Assembly (NCBI RefSeq): GCF_000368565.1
Contig: NZ_KB849542.1
Span: 274,581-338,580 of the forward strand
Reading direction: 5' to 3'
DNA from: Acinetobacter gerneri DSM 14967 = CIP 107464 = MTCC 9824
GTDB taxonomy: Bacteria > Pseudomonadota > Gammaproteobacteria > Pseudomonadales > Moraxellaceae
Length of the DNA: 64,000 nt
Shown here in pieces: positions 56,428 to 64,000 of the stretch (the stretch's first letter is position 1; each line of letters starts with the position of its first letter). Under the pieces are notes generated by a model that worked only from the letters and a program-made list of their open reading frames with translations, was not told where the DNA came from and did not search any database. The translations under genes and the position numbers were made by a program.

Positions 56428-57339
56428 TTAACCGAAACGACCCGTAATATAAGCTTCGGTAAGTTGATGATCAGGCTGTGTAAAGACTTTTTCAGTCGAG
56501 TTCACTTCGATCAAATCACCTAGATGGAAATAAGCAGTACGATCTGATACACGTGCCGCTTGTTGCATTGAGTGAGTTACGATTGCAATCGTATACTGAG
56601 TTGAAAGCTCTGAAATCAATTCTTCAACTTTTGCAGTAGCAATCGGATCAAGTGCTGAACATGGCTCATCCATCAAAATAACTTCAGGGCTTACCGCAAT
56701 CGTACGTGCGATACACAAACGTTGCTGCTGACCACCTGATAAACCTGTACCCGGCTGGTTTAAACGATCTTTAACTTCATCCCATAGTCCTGCTTTACGC
56801 AAACTATTTTCAACGATTTCTTCAAGATCGTATTTGTCACGAGCCAAGCCATGCAATTTTGGACCATAAGCAACATTATCAAAAATAGACTTTGGAAATG
56901 GGTTTGGCTTTTGGAATACCATACCCACTTGCGCACGGAGTAACACCACATCTAAGTTTGGATCATAGATATCTTGGTTATCCAAAGTTACTTTACCTGT
57001 TACACGACAGCTATCAATGGTGTCATTCATACGATTTAAAGTACGTAAAAATGTTGATTTACCACAACCAGATGGTCCGATAAAAGCAATGACTTCATTT
57101 TCATATACTTTTAAATCAATACCCTTGATCGCTTCAGCATCACCATAATAAACATGAACATCTTCAGCACTAATTTTAACAGTCGAATTTTGTTCTTTCT
57201 TTTCAGATGCGTTAGTTTCAAATTGTGAAACGAACGATGTGCTTTGCTGTTTGCGTTCAGTATCTGAAGTAAATTGTGTTTGATCTTGGTTCACTGATTT
57301 ATCCTTTTCTAAGGAATTTGTAATTTCTATAGTACTCAT
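56428..57339 (-). CDS. pstB: Phosphate ABC transporter ATP-binding protein
   Basis: The product is 303 residues. Walker A '[20 protein letters not shown]', Q-loop '[19 protein letters not shown]', signature '[16 protein letters not shown]', Walker B '[15 protein letters not shown]' and switch '[16 protein letters not shown]' identify PstB. About 50 polar Gln/Ser/Thr/Lys-rich residues precede the ABC domain, longer than in E. coli PstB (257 residues); extensions of this kind occur in related bacteria. The first ATG is used. Thirteen bases separate it from pstA. Confidence 0.97.
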   Translation of the reverse strand: MSTIEITNSLEKDKSVNQDQTQFTSDTERKQQSTSFVSQFETNASEKKEQNSTVKISAEDVHVYYGDAEAIKGIDLKVYENEVIAFIGPSGCGKSTFLRTLNRMNDTIDSCRVTGKVTLDNQDIYDPNLDVVLLRAQVGMVFQKPNPFPKSIFDNVAYGPKLHGLARDKYDLEEIVENSLRKAGLWDEVKDRLNQPGTGLSGGQQQRLCIARTIAVSPEVILMDEPCSALDPIATAKVEELISELSTQYTIAIVTHSMQQAARVSDRTAYFHLGDLIEVNSTEKVFTQPDHQLTEAYITGRFG

Positions 57340-57352
57340 ATTTTATCCTCGA

Positions 57353-58747
57353 TTACCAACGTACTTCGAATTTCTTACGTAACCAAATAGCCAAACTATT
57401 TAGTCCAATCATCAAAGCTAAGAGCACGATGATCGCTGCGGCAGTGCGTCCTTCAAAGAAGTTACGTAGCTCATTGCCTTGCCACAAGAACACTTGCACA
57501 GGTAAAGCAGTTGATTGATCTAATGGTGTCATCGGCACACTTGCAACGAAGGCACTCATACCAATCAAGAGTAATGGAGCTGTTTCACCGAGCGCCTGCG
57601 CAACACCGATAATTGCGCCGGTTAAAATACCCGGCAATGCGAGCGGTAAAACATGATGAAATACGGTTTGAATACGTGATGCACCAAGCCCTAGTGCCGC
57701 TTGACGAATAGATGGCGGTACAGCTTTCAGAGCAGCACGTGTAGTAATAATCACTGTAGGTAAAGTCATCAAGCTGAGAACTAAACCACCGACAAGTGGA
57801 GCGGATATAGGTAAATGCAACCAACCGATAAAAATAGCAGCACCGAGTAAGCCGAATACAATCGATGGAACAGCAGCAAGGTTATTGATGTTGACTTCGA
57901 CTACATCGGTAATCCAATTCTTTTTCGCAAATTCTTCAAGGTAGACAGCACTTGCAACACCAACAGGAATCGAGATGATGATCACAATCAGCATCATAAA
58001 TAATGATCCCATAAATGCACCCGCTAAACCTGCTGTTGCTGGTGAGCTACGAGAGTCTGGATTGGTGAAAATTTGGAAATTGAAGGTACGATCGATAACA
58101 CCATCAGCCGTCATTTGATCAGCAATTTTGCGAACTTCAGGACTAAGCTGTTGTTGCTCATCTGGCAAAGTACGGTCGATATTTCCAGCCAACCAAACAT
58201 CCACATTTGCATCAGCTAAAAATTTGATTTCAACTTTTTTGCCGATCAGACTCGGATCTTTAAACACCATATCACGTAGGCGATATGATTCTGAGCTAGT
58301 ATAAATACTACTTAAATCATCACGTTTTGATGCCAATGCTGGATCTTTAGCAATCATACCATTTTGAATCAAAGCATCCCAATCCACCATGCCCATTTTG
58401 CCTTGCCACGCGATATAGCGTTCTTGGTACTGAGCTGGAGATTCATTTTGTGCTTTGACTGGTTTAGGACCTGCATCGATTACTGTTGGATCAAAATATA
58501 CAGGTATAGTCATACTAGCTTGCCAAAAAGCTGGCACACCTTTGTATAAAATACTACCAAAAAGTAAGGCTACAAACGCTAAACCGACAACAACAGCAGA
58601 GAATCCAAAAAATTTAAATGTTTTCTCTTTACGATGACGTTTTGAAAGTGACTTTTCAATTTGAGATTTACGTTTTTCGCGAAGCTCTGCAGCTTGACGA
58701 GGATCAAATACATTTTGATCCACTGGAGATGTATTTGATGTACTCAT
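57353..58747 (-). CDS. pstA: Phosphate ABC transporter permease PstA
   Basis: The product is 464 residues. A cytoplasmic N-terminus and first helix (~45-70) are followed by a ~175-residue periplasmic insertion, then the five-helix permease core with the EAA-type loop 'RAALKAVPPSIRQAALGLGA' and 'VIGVAQALGETAPLLLIGMS'. E. coli PstA has 296 residues; the long form with the insertion is the type also seen in pseudomonads. Its start overlaps the pstC stop (ATGA). Confidence 0.95.
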   Translation of the reverse strand: MSTSNTSPVDQNVFDPRQAAELREKRKSQIEKSLSKRHRKEKTFKFFGFSAVVVGLAFVALLFGSILYKGVPAFWQASMTIPVYFDPTVIDAGPKPVKAQNESPAQYQERYIAWQGKMGMVDWDALIQNGMIAKDPALASKRDDLSSIYTSSESYRLRDMVFKDPSLIGKKVEIKFLADANVDVWLAGNIDRTLPDEQQQLSPEVRKIADQMTADGVIDRTFNFQIFTNPDSRSSPATAGLAGAFMGSLFMMLIVIIISIPVGVASAVYLEEFAKKNWITDVVEVNINNLAAVPSIVFGLLGAAIFIGWLHLPISAPLVGGLVLSLMTLPTVIITTRAALKAVPPSIRQAALGLGASRIQTVFHHVLPLALPGILTGAIIGVAQALGETAPLLLIGMSAFVASVPMTPLDQSTALPVQVFLWQGNELRNFFEGRTAAAIIVLLALMIGLNSLAIWLRKKFEVRW

Positions 58748-60123
58748 TCGTATTGCTCACGATATTTGCGCACGATATAAAGTGCTACGATATTTAGACC
58801 CAAAGTAATCACAAACAATGTCAAACCAAGTGCAAATGCCACCAACGCTTGCGGGCTGGCAAAGTCTGTATCGCCAGTTAATTGATTGACAATCGTTACG
58901 GTTACAGTCGATACCGCTTCAAGTGGGTTGATATGCAGTAATGGGCTATTCCCTGCTGCAAGTACCACGATCATGGTCTCACCAATCGCTCGAGAAGCTG
59001 CAAGCAAGAATGCACCGATAATTCCCGGTAAAGCTGCAGGAATCACCACTTGACGAATCGTTTCTGATTTTGTTGCACCAAGACCTAAAGAACCATCACG
59101 AAGTGAACGTGGTACTTGGGTAATGATGTCATCTGAAAGAGATGATACAAATGGAATGATCATAATCCCCATCACGAAACCTGCTGTTAAAGCACTGGTT
59201 GCGTTGATGTTGATGCCCACCATTTCTCCGAGCATCTTAAATACAGGACCGATCACCATCAAAGCAAATACACCGTAAACAATCGTTGGGATACCAGCCA
59301 AGATTTCGATGGTTGGTTTAGCCCAAGAACGAAGTGCTGGGGAAGCATATTCTGCTAGATAAATTGCGATCATCAAACCCACAGGTACAGATACTAAAAG
59401 TGCAATACCTGACACCATCAATGTTCCCCAAAGCAGTGGTAATAAACCATAGCTACCTTCAGCACCGCCTGAAGTACTAAAACCAGGATCCCACATTGTG
59501 CCAAAGAAGAAATCAATTGGATTGACAAACTTAAAGAAATGCATCGCTTCACTGAACATTGACATTACGATGCCAACAGTCGTTAAAATCGCAACCCCAG
59601 AACACAATGCCAATCCAACATTGATGGCTTTTTCAACTTGGTTACGTGCACGATATTTTTGACTAATTTGTTTTTTCGCAAAAACCAAACCAAGTAAAGC
59701 AGCACAGACCACCACCGCAAATTTTGCAAAAGAGCCAACTGTTTGAAATTTCTTATATTGCTCAGCTGCAATCGCTTCATAAGCCGCTGGATGATCAGAA
59801 ACACCAAAACCTGATGCGATCGCTTTCACTCGATCCATCAGCACTTGCACCCCTGCCTCATCCAAACCAGATGCGACATTTGTAGGTATACTATTAAGTA
59901 CAATGTGTTGCAGAATGTTTGGTTCTACAATATTCCAAACCATCAAAATTAAAAACGCAGGGATCCCACACCAAAGCGCCACTAAGGCTCCATAATAACC
60001 TGGACGGGAATGGAGGGTAGCTGAATTGTTCCCCTTACCTGCTAGGTTACGACTACGACGTAGCCCAATTTGATACGCGATTGCCACAAGTGCCAATAAC
60101 ACGCCAATAAGTAGCAGATTCAT
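58744..60123 (-). CDS. pstC: Phosphate ABC transporter permease PstC
   Basis: The product is 459 residues. An N-terminal region with extra helices and a short periplasmic stretch ('AIASGFGVSDHPAAYEAIAA') precedes the permease core containing 'TQVPRSLRDGSLGLGATKSE' (EAA loop) and 'AASRAIGETMIVVLAAGNSP'. Longer than E. coli PstC (319 residues). Together with PstA it forms the channel. Overlaps pstA by 4 bp. Confidence 0.95.
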   Translation of the reverse strand: MNLLLIGVLLALVAIAYQIGLRRSRNLAGKGNNSATLHSRPGYYGALVALWCGIPAFLILMVWNIVEPNILQHIVLNSIPTNVASGLDEAGVQVLMDRVKAIASGFGVSDHPAAYEAIAAEQYKKFQTVGSFAKFAVVVCAALLGLVFAKKQISQKYRARNQVEKAINVGLALCSGVAILTTVGIVMSMFSEAMHFFKFVNPIDFFFGTMWDPGFSTSGGAEGSYGLLPLLWGTLMVSGIALLVSVPVGLMIAIYLAEYASPALRSWAKPTIEILAGIPTIVYGVFALMVIGPVFKMLGEMVGININATSALTAGFVMGIMIIPFVSSLSDDIITQVPRSLRDGSLGLGATKSETIRQVVIPAALPGIIGAFLLAASRAIGETMIVVLAAGNSPLLHINPLEAVSTVTVTIVNQLTGDTDFASPQALVAFALGLTLFVITLGLNIVALYIVRKYREQYE

Positions 60124-60175
60124 GTATTCTCCACTGTTTTTCCAATTTTCATTCTTTGAAAAAACTTTTTATTAG

Positions 60176-60212
60176 CACAAAAAGCCGATGGCAGTCATCC
60201 CACCATCAGCTT
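60176..60212 (-). terminator. Intra-operon terminator between pstS and pstC
   Basis: AAGC-T-GATGG paired with CCATC-G-GCTT on the minus strand with an ~11-nt loop, then five T. Such partial terminators keep PstS mRNA in excess over the membrane components. Confidence 0.75.
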
Positions 60213-60225
60213 CGCTTTTGCTTTA

Positions 60226-61245
60226 TTACAAAGATTTGCCAGCTTTAAATGCCGCAAGAACTTTTGCACGTTCAGCATCTGATAATGAGATTAAACCTGC
60301 TTTCTCAAGTTTAGAACCTTTACCAGAGATTTTCTTGTTCAAGAAGAATTCTGTGTATTCAGATAAACCACGAACTGACTTGATATGCTCGCCTTTCACG
60401 TAGAAGAATAACGGACGTGATACAGGATAAGAACCATTCAATACAGTTTTCTCAGAAGGTGCTACACCATTTACAGTCGCAACACGTAATTTGTCACGGT
60501 TTTGATCATAGAAACCTAAACCAAATACACCTACAGCACTCGGTTGAGTTTTCAAGCGTGCCAGTGTTTCAGTATAGTCACCCGCGATTTCGATAACACG
60601 ACCATCTTTACGGAAGCTAGAACATGCTTTCTTTTGAGCATCTTTGTCTAACTTTTTAAAGTAGTCGTAAGCTTCACAACCTGAATCAACCATTTTCTCT
60701 TGGAAAACTTCACGAGTACCGTGGTTTGCCGCAGGAATCACTAAAGTGATTGGTTCATTTGGAAGGCTCTTGTCAATTTGGTTCCAACGTGTATATGGGT
60801 TTGGAATCAATTTACCATTTGAAGGTAACTCAGCAGCTAGAGCAGCAAATACATGTTGTGGACGCAATTTATAAGCGGCTTTGCTGATGTTAGATGCAAA
60901 GACGATGCCGTCATAACCGATTTTAATTTCTTGGATTTTATTTACGCCTGCTTTTTTACAAGCTGCGATTTCCGTATCTTTAATTTTACGTGATGCGTTT
61001 GCGATATCAATCGTGTTGTCACCAACGCCAGCACAGAACTGTTTTAGACCAGCAGAACTACCACCAGAACCTACAACAGGTGCTTTGAATTGTGGGAAAG
61101 TGTTGCGGAATTCTTCTGCAACAACACTCGCATATGGAAGAACAGTTGATGAACCAGCAATTTGAATCGTATCGCGTGCTGCGTTTGCTGCAGTAGTCGC
61201 TACAGCTGAAACTGCTAAAGCAATTGCAATGTGATTAAAGCGCAT
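60226..61245 (-). CDS. pstS: Periplasmic phosphate-binding protein PstS
   Basis: The product is 339 residues from the ATG at 61245, which has AGAGAG upstream and opens the signal peptide 'MRFNHIAIALAVSAVATTA' (cut after NAA). The open frame extends 32 codons further but those do not form a signal. The phosphate-binding residues are visible in 'IQIAGSSTVLPYASVV', 'VGSGGSSAGLKQFCAG', 'IANASRKIKDTE' and 'NHGTREVFQEKMV'. It delivers phosphate to PstCAB. A PHO box precedes the gene. Confidence 0.95.
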   Translation of the reverse strand: MRFNHIAIALAVSAVATTAANAARDTIQIAGSSTVLPYASVVAEEFRNTFPQFKAPVVGSGGSSAGLKQFCAGVGDNTIDIANASRKIKDTEIAACKKAGVNKIQEIKIGYDGIVFASNISKAAYKLRPQHVFAALAAELPSNGKLIPNPYTRWNQIDKSLPNEPITLVIPAANHGTREVFQEKMVDSGCEAYDYFKKLDKDAQKKACSSFRKDGRVIEIAGDYTETLARLKTQPSAVGVFGLGFYDQNRDKLRVATVNGVAPSEKTVLNGSYPVSRPLFFYVKGEHIKSVRGLSEYTEFFLNKKISGKGSKLEKAGLISLSDAERAKVLAAFKAGKSL

Positions 61246-61334
61246 TGTTTTCTCTCTTAATGTAGATTCAATTATCAAGTACTCGACGTTCAATGTAGAG
61301 TGCTTTTCGGATAACTGCATTTTGATTTTAAAAT

Positions 61335-61352
61335 ATGACAAATAAGTGACAG
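61335..61352 (-). promoter_or_regulatory. PHO box upstream of pstS
   Basis: The minus strand reads CTGTCACTTATTTGTCAT, two CTGTCAT-like 7-mers spaced by 4 bp as bound by PhoB. It lies 90 bp from the pstS start with a TAAAAT -10-like box about 10 bp downstream. This predicts induction in low phosphate. Confidence 0.8.
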
Positions 61353-61605
61353 AATTATTACGCTTTCATGATTTATTGAGTTTTATTATTGATTTATATA
61401 ATTTTCATTTAAAATCAATATGTAATTTATCATTTCAAGATTTTATAATGCGTAGATTAGACACAGATTATTTGTAATATTTCATTTTATTGTCATAAAT
61501 ATTTCGAATTTTTTCATGCAACATAAACGACAAATAATGTCGTACTTGGGCTGCATGACCTTTATTTTCAAGCTAAAATAGAAAAAACATAATGAGAGCG
61601 AAAAA

Positions 61606-61980
61606 ATGCGCCAATACACCAACCCCATTTTAACCACCAAAGAATGGCATGAAATTTATTTAAGAATGGTTGCTTCGACCAGTACGATTAGCCTACTTAT
61701 TAGTATGAGCAGCTTTTTTATTTACATTTTAATAGGGCAATTACCGAATATTTCGATATTGCAGAGTTTCATTTGCAGTGTTGCGATTGTTTCATTTGTG
61801 ATACTTATATTACAAACTCTGCGTTCTATGTATCACAGCTATCATCTACCCTTGATGCAAAACTGTAAACATTATTATCAAAAAATCATTTTCATCTGTA
61901 GCAGTATTTCCATGGTTCTGATCATCATCACATCTTTTGTGATCAGTACCACGAAATTACTGCAAGAATCATGGCTATAG
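61606..61980 (+). CDS. Small inner membrane protein, unknown
   Basis: The product is 124 residues, preceded by GAGAGCG. Three hydrophobic helices ('TISLLISMSSFFIYILIG', 'LQSFICSVAIVSFVILIL', 'IIFICSSISMVLIIITSFV') and a short polar N-terminus 'MRQYTNPILTTKEWHEIYLR'. No motif recognised. It converges on the amino-acid permease gene, with seven bases between the stops and no visible terminator. Confidence 0.7.
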   Translation: MRQYTNPILTTKEWHEIYLRMVASTSTISLLISMSSFFIYILIGQLPNISILQSFICSVAIVSFVILILQTLRSMYHSYHLPLMQNCKHYYQKIIFICSSISMVLIIITSFVISTTKLLQESWL

Positions 61981-61987
61981 TTTTAAA

Positions 61988-63370
61988 TTAGCGAGAGATA
62001 CCCACCTCAGGCATGATTGGGGCTTTCTTGCGATATTTCGCCATATACATCACACCCAAGAACACCAACCACACAGGGATCATCACCACAGCAATACGCA
62101 TATCTGGCGTGAAACTCATCACAATCAAAATAAAGAATACAAAACCAATCGTTAGATAATTTGACCACGGTGCAAACAGACTCTTAAATGACGTCTGCTC
62201 ACCTGTACTTAACATGACTTTTCTAAATTTTAAATGTGTAATCGAAATCATTAACCAGTTAATCACCAAAGCTGATACCACCAACATCATCAAAAGTTCA
62301 AAAGCTTTACTCGGCATAATGTAGTTGATCAAAACACAAAGTGCCGTCACCGCAGATGACAATAGAACAGCATTGACTGGAATCCCACGTTTATTGACTT
62401 TTTTCAAAAATTTAGGCGCATTACCCTGTTCTGCCAAACCATGCAACATCCGTGTATTACAGTAAATACAGCTGTTATAGACGGAAATCGCCGCGATCAA
62501 TACTACAAAATTTAAAACATTTGCCACACCGCCACTATTTAAAGATTGGAAAATCAATACAAATGGACTGCCACCTTGCGCAACCTGATTCCAAGGATAT
62601 AAACACAATAAAATCCCGATCGCACCTACATAAAAAATCAGCACGCGATATACGATTTGATTGACTGCTTTAGGAATGGTTTTTTGCGGATTTTTGGTTT
62701 CCGCAGCCGTGATACCGATCAGCTCAAGACCACCAAAAGCAAACATAATCACAGCCATCGCCATAATAAAACCATGTGCGCCATTTGGAAAAAATCCACC
62801 GAATTGCCAAAGATTGCTCACACTTGCTTGTGGACCAGCATTGCCACTCAATAACAGATAAGCACCAAAGCCAATCATGCTCAAAATCGCTACGATTTTA
62901 ATCATTGAAAATAAAAATTCGGATTCACCGAAAAATTTCACATTGATCAGGTTAATACCATTAATCAAAATAAAAAAGAAAAGTGCCGTGAGCCACGTTG
63001 GAATCTCGGGCCACCAAAACTGCACAAATGTTCCAATCGCAGAAAGCTCAGCCATACTGACCAAAACATACAGCACCCAATAATTCCAACCAGACATAAA
63101 GCCTGCGATTTTACCGAGATATTTATTGGCAAAATAACTAAACGAACCACTCACTGGCTCATGAACCACCATCTCACCAAGTTGTCGCATGATCAAAAAT
63201 GCGATCACGCCCGCCAATGCATAACCTAATAATACTGAAGGTCCAGCCAGCTTAATGGTTTGAGAAAGTCCGAGAAATAAGCCCGTTCCGATTGCACCAC
63301 CCAGTGCAATCAATTGAATATGACGATTGGAAAGCTCCTTTTTTAGGGTATTTTTTTCCTGAATTTCCAT
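61988..63370 (-). CDS. Amino acid permease, AAT family (AroP/PheP-like)
   Basis: The product is 460 residues with 12 hydrophobic helices. 'RHIQLIALGGAIGTGLFLGL', 'SGWNYWVLYVLVSMAELSAI' and 'FGGLELIGITAAETKNPQKT' are the signatures of the APC-superfamily AAT family, proton-coupled importers. Aromatic amino acids are a reasonable guess, because the next gene upstream encodes a 2-oxo-acid decarboxylase of the indole/phenylpyruvate type; alanine/GABA-type transport cannot be excluded. Preceded by AGGAG (revealed as CTCCT on the plus strand at 63374-63378). Confidence 0.88.
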   Translation of the reverse strand: MEIQEKNTLKKELSNRHIQLIALGGAIGTGLFLGLSQTIKLAGPSVLLGYALAGVIAFLIMRQLGEMVVHEPVSGSFSYFANKYLGKIAGFMSGWNYWVLYVLVSMAELSAIGTFVQFWWPEIPTWLTALFFFILINGINLINVKFFGESEFLFSMIKIVAILSMIGFGAYLLLSGNAGPQASVSNLWQFGGFFPNGAHGFIMAMAVIMFAFGGLELIGITAAETKNPQKTIPKAVNQIVYRVLIFYVGAIGILLCLYPWNQVAQGGSPFVLIFQSLNSGGVANVLNFVVLIAAISVYNSCIYCNTRMLHGLAEQGNAPKFLKKVNKRGIPVNAVLLSSAVTALCVLINYIMPSKAFELLMMLVVSALVINWLMISITHLKFRKVMLSTGEQTSFKSLFAPWSNYLTIGFVFFILIVMSFTPDMRIAVVMIPVWLVFLGVMYMAKYRKKAPIMPEVGISR

Positions 63371-63491
63371 ATTAACTCCTGTGTTGTCGTATCCGTGACA
63401 ACTTTTTTAGAAGAAATGATCTTTAACTGCCCATGCATTAAAGATCAGAGTTTTATTACGATCACATCTTAGAAATAACTTGAATTGGAAA

Positions 63492-63536
63492 ATAAAAAAG
63501 AAGAGGAAATGTAGCTATGCCACTACATTCCCTCTT
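63492..63536 (-). terminator. Terminator of the decarboxylase gene
   Basis: AGAGG-x-AATGTAG paired with CTACATT-x-CCTCT around an 8-nt loop; the minus strand continues CTTTTTT. It separates the decarboxylase from the permease gene. Confidence 0.75.
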
Positions 63537-63540
63537 AGCG

Positions 63541-64000
63541 TCAAAACGAAATAGCATCCTGACATTTCACGTACTGTTCAGGCATTTTTAGTTTTTGGTA
63601 AGCATGATCGCCATAATCATAACGAGCCACGACATCGGCAAATTTTTGTAGGCTAAGTGGCGCATCCATCGCAGGAAGTTTCAGTTCAATAAACGATAAA
63701 TGCTGATGATCATTGATTTTTTCTAAGGTTTGCTCAAGCTCTGCTGCGGTTTCAACTTTGAATGTTTCATAGGTATTTTGACCATTAAATACATGAACCA
63801 TTTCGGTATATTTCCAGTTTTGGATATCGTTATAAGCCGCCTTTTCGCCCAAGATCAAACGCTCAATGGTATAGCCGCCATTATTCAACACAAAAATAAT
63901 TGGTTTAAGATCATGACGAATAATAGTTGAAAGCTCTTGCATTGTAAGTTGTATTGAACCATCACCAATAAACAAAACATGACGGCGTTTTGGTGCTGCT
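63541..64000 (-). CDS. Thiamine-diphosphate 2-oxo-acid decarboxylase, C-terminal part (runs off right edge)
   Basis: The minus-strand frame is open to the window edge, giving the last ~153 residues. The ThDP motif is clear: 'LFIGDGSIQLTMQELSTIIR' (GDG) followed after the usual ~27 residues by 'VLNNGGYTIERLI' (NN). 'LSFIELKLPAMDAP' near the end fits pyruvate/indolepyruvate/phenylpyruvate decarboxylases (IpdC group). The TTG at 63975 is an internal codon, not the start. Its substrate is inferred from the family and from the adjacent permease. Confidence 0.88.
   Translation of the reverse strand, partial: AAPKRRHVLFIGDGSIQLTMQELSTIIRHDLKPIIFVLNNGGYTIERLILGEKAAYNDIQNWKYTEMVHVFNGQNTYETFKVETAAELEQTLEKINDHQHLSFIELKLPAMDAPLSLQKFADVVARYDYGDHAYQKLKMPEQYVKCQDAISF

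Noticed and set aside
61488..61504. Second PHO box on the plus strand (TTGTCATAAATATTTC)
   Set aside because: Only one half-site matches; the second 7-mer has no resemblance to CTGTCAT.

Overview
The window is a chromosomal segment of a low-GC gammaproteobacterium that looks like Acinetobacter. This rests on the AT-rich intergenic DNA, two Bap-like adhesin genes with BapA-type N-termini, an ISAba125-like IS30 element, and a gene content (glnD-dapC, surE-nlpD, nudJ-mnmA-hflD-purB, pstSCAB, cstA with its small partner) that fits a Moraxellaceae core genome. No search was run, so the species is not determined.

Layout. 1-1.2 kb: 5' end of a giant Ig-repeat adhesin running off the left edge. 2-13 kb: an Ala/Lys-rich exported protein, a lipoprotein, the AzlCD exporter pair, purT, glnD, dapC, a TonB-C-like exported protein, an adenine/adenosine deaminase and a purine permease with a possible attenuated leader. 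13.2-20.4 kb: an accessory stretch between a tRNA-Val(GAC) and a degenerate tRNA-like element. It is packed with small secreted proteins, some clearly paralogous, at least one broken paralogue, an IS30-family insertion, a perfect 8-copy heptanucleotide tandem repeat and a duplicated 80-bp terminator segment. 20.4-44.5 kb: core genes: cstA and partner, efp divergent from epmB, a PilZ protein followed by a FimX-like REC-PAS-degenerate GGDEF/EAL protein, rpmE, an SBF-like transporter, gloA, an AmpG-like permease with an inserted soluble domain, a Lon-like protease, grxD, argD, a LysR regulator, nlpD, surE, a PBP5/6 carboxypeptidase and a gamma-carbonic anhydrase. 44.5-47.6 kb: a second plastic patch with an IS407-group IS3 element (4-bp target duplication) inserted 16 bp upstream of a 42-codon secreted peptide gene, intergenic palindromic repeats, and a gene split by a REP-like element. 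47.8-64 kb: nudJ-mnmA-hflD-purB, a DUF2238-type membrane protein, a second, shorter Bap-like protein (BLP2-like), a SohB-like peptidase, pstSCAB with a PHO box but no adjacent phoU, a small membrane protein, an amino-acid permease and the 3' end of a thiamine-diphosphate 2-oxo-acid decarboxylase that leaves the right edge.

Functional links. The deaminase and the AzgA-type permease make a purine salvage pair. EF-P and its lysyl-modification enzyme EpmB face each other across one intergenic region. EpmB is followed by two c-di-GMP-linked proteins whose FimX-like architecture suggests type IV pilus control. AmpG, NlpD and the PBP5/6 protein all concern peptidoglycan turnover. The two Bap-like proteins concern attachment and biofilm. 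The most unusual material is the small-secreted-protein array at 14.2-19.2 kb with its repeats and insertions, and the c-di-GMP pair at 25-29 kb.
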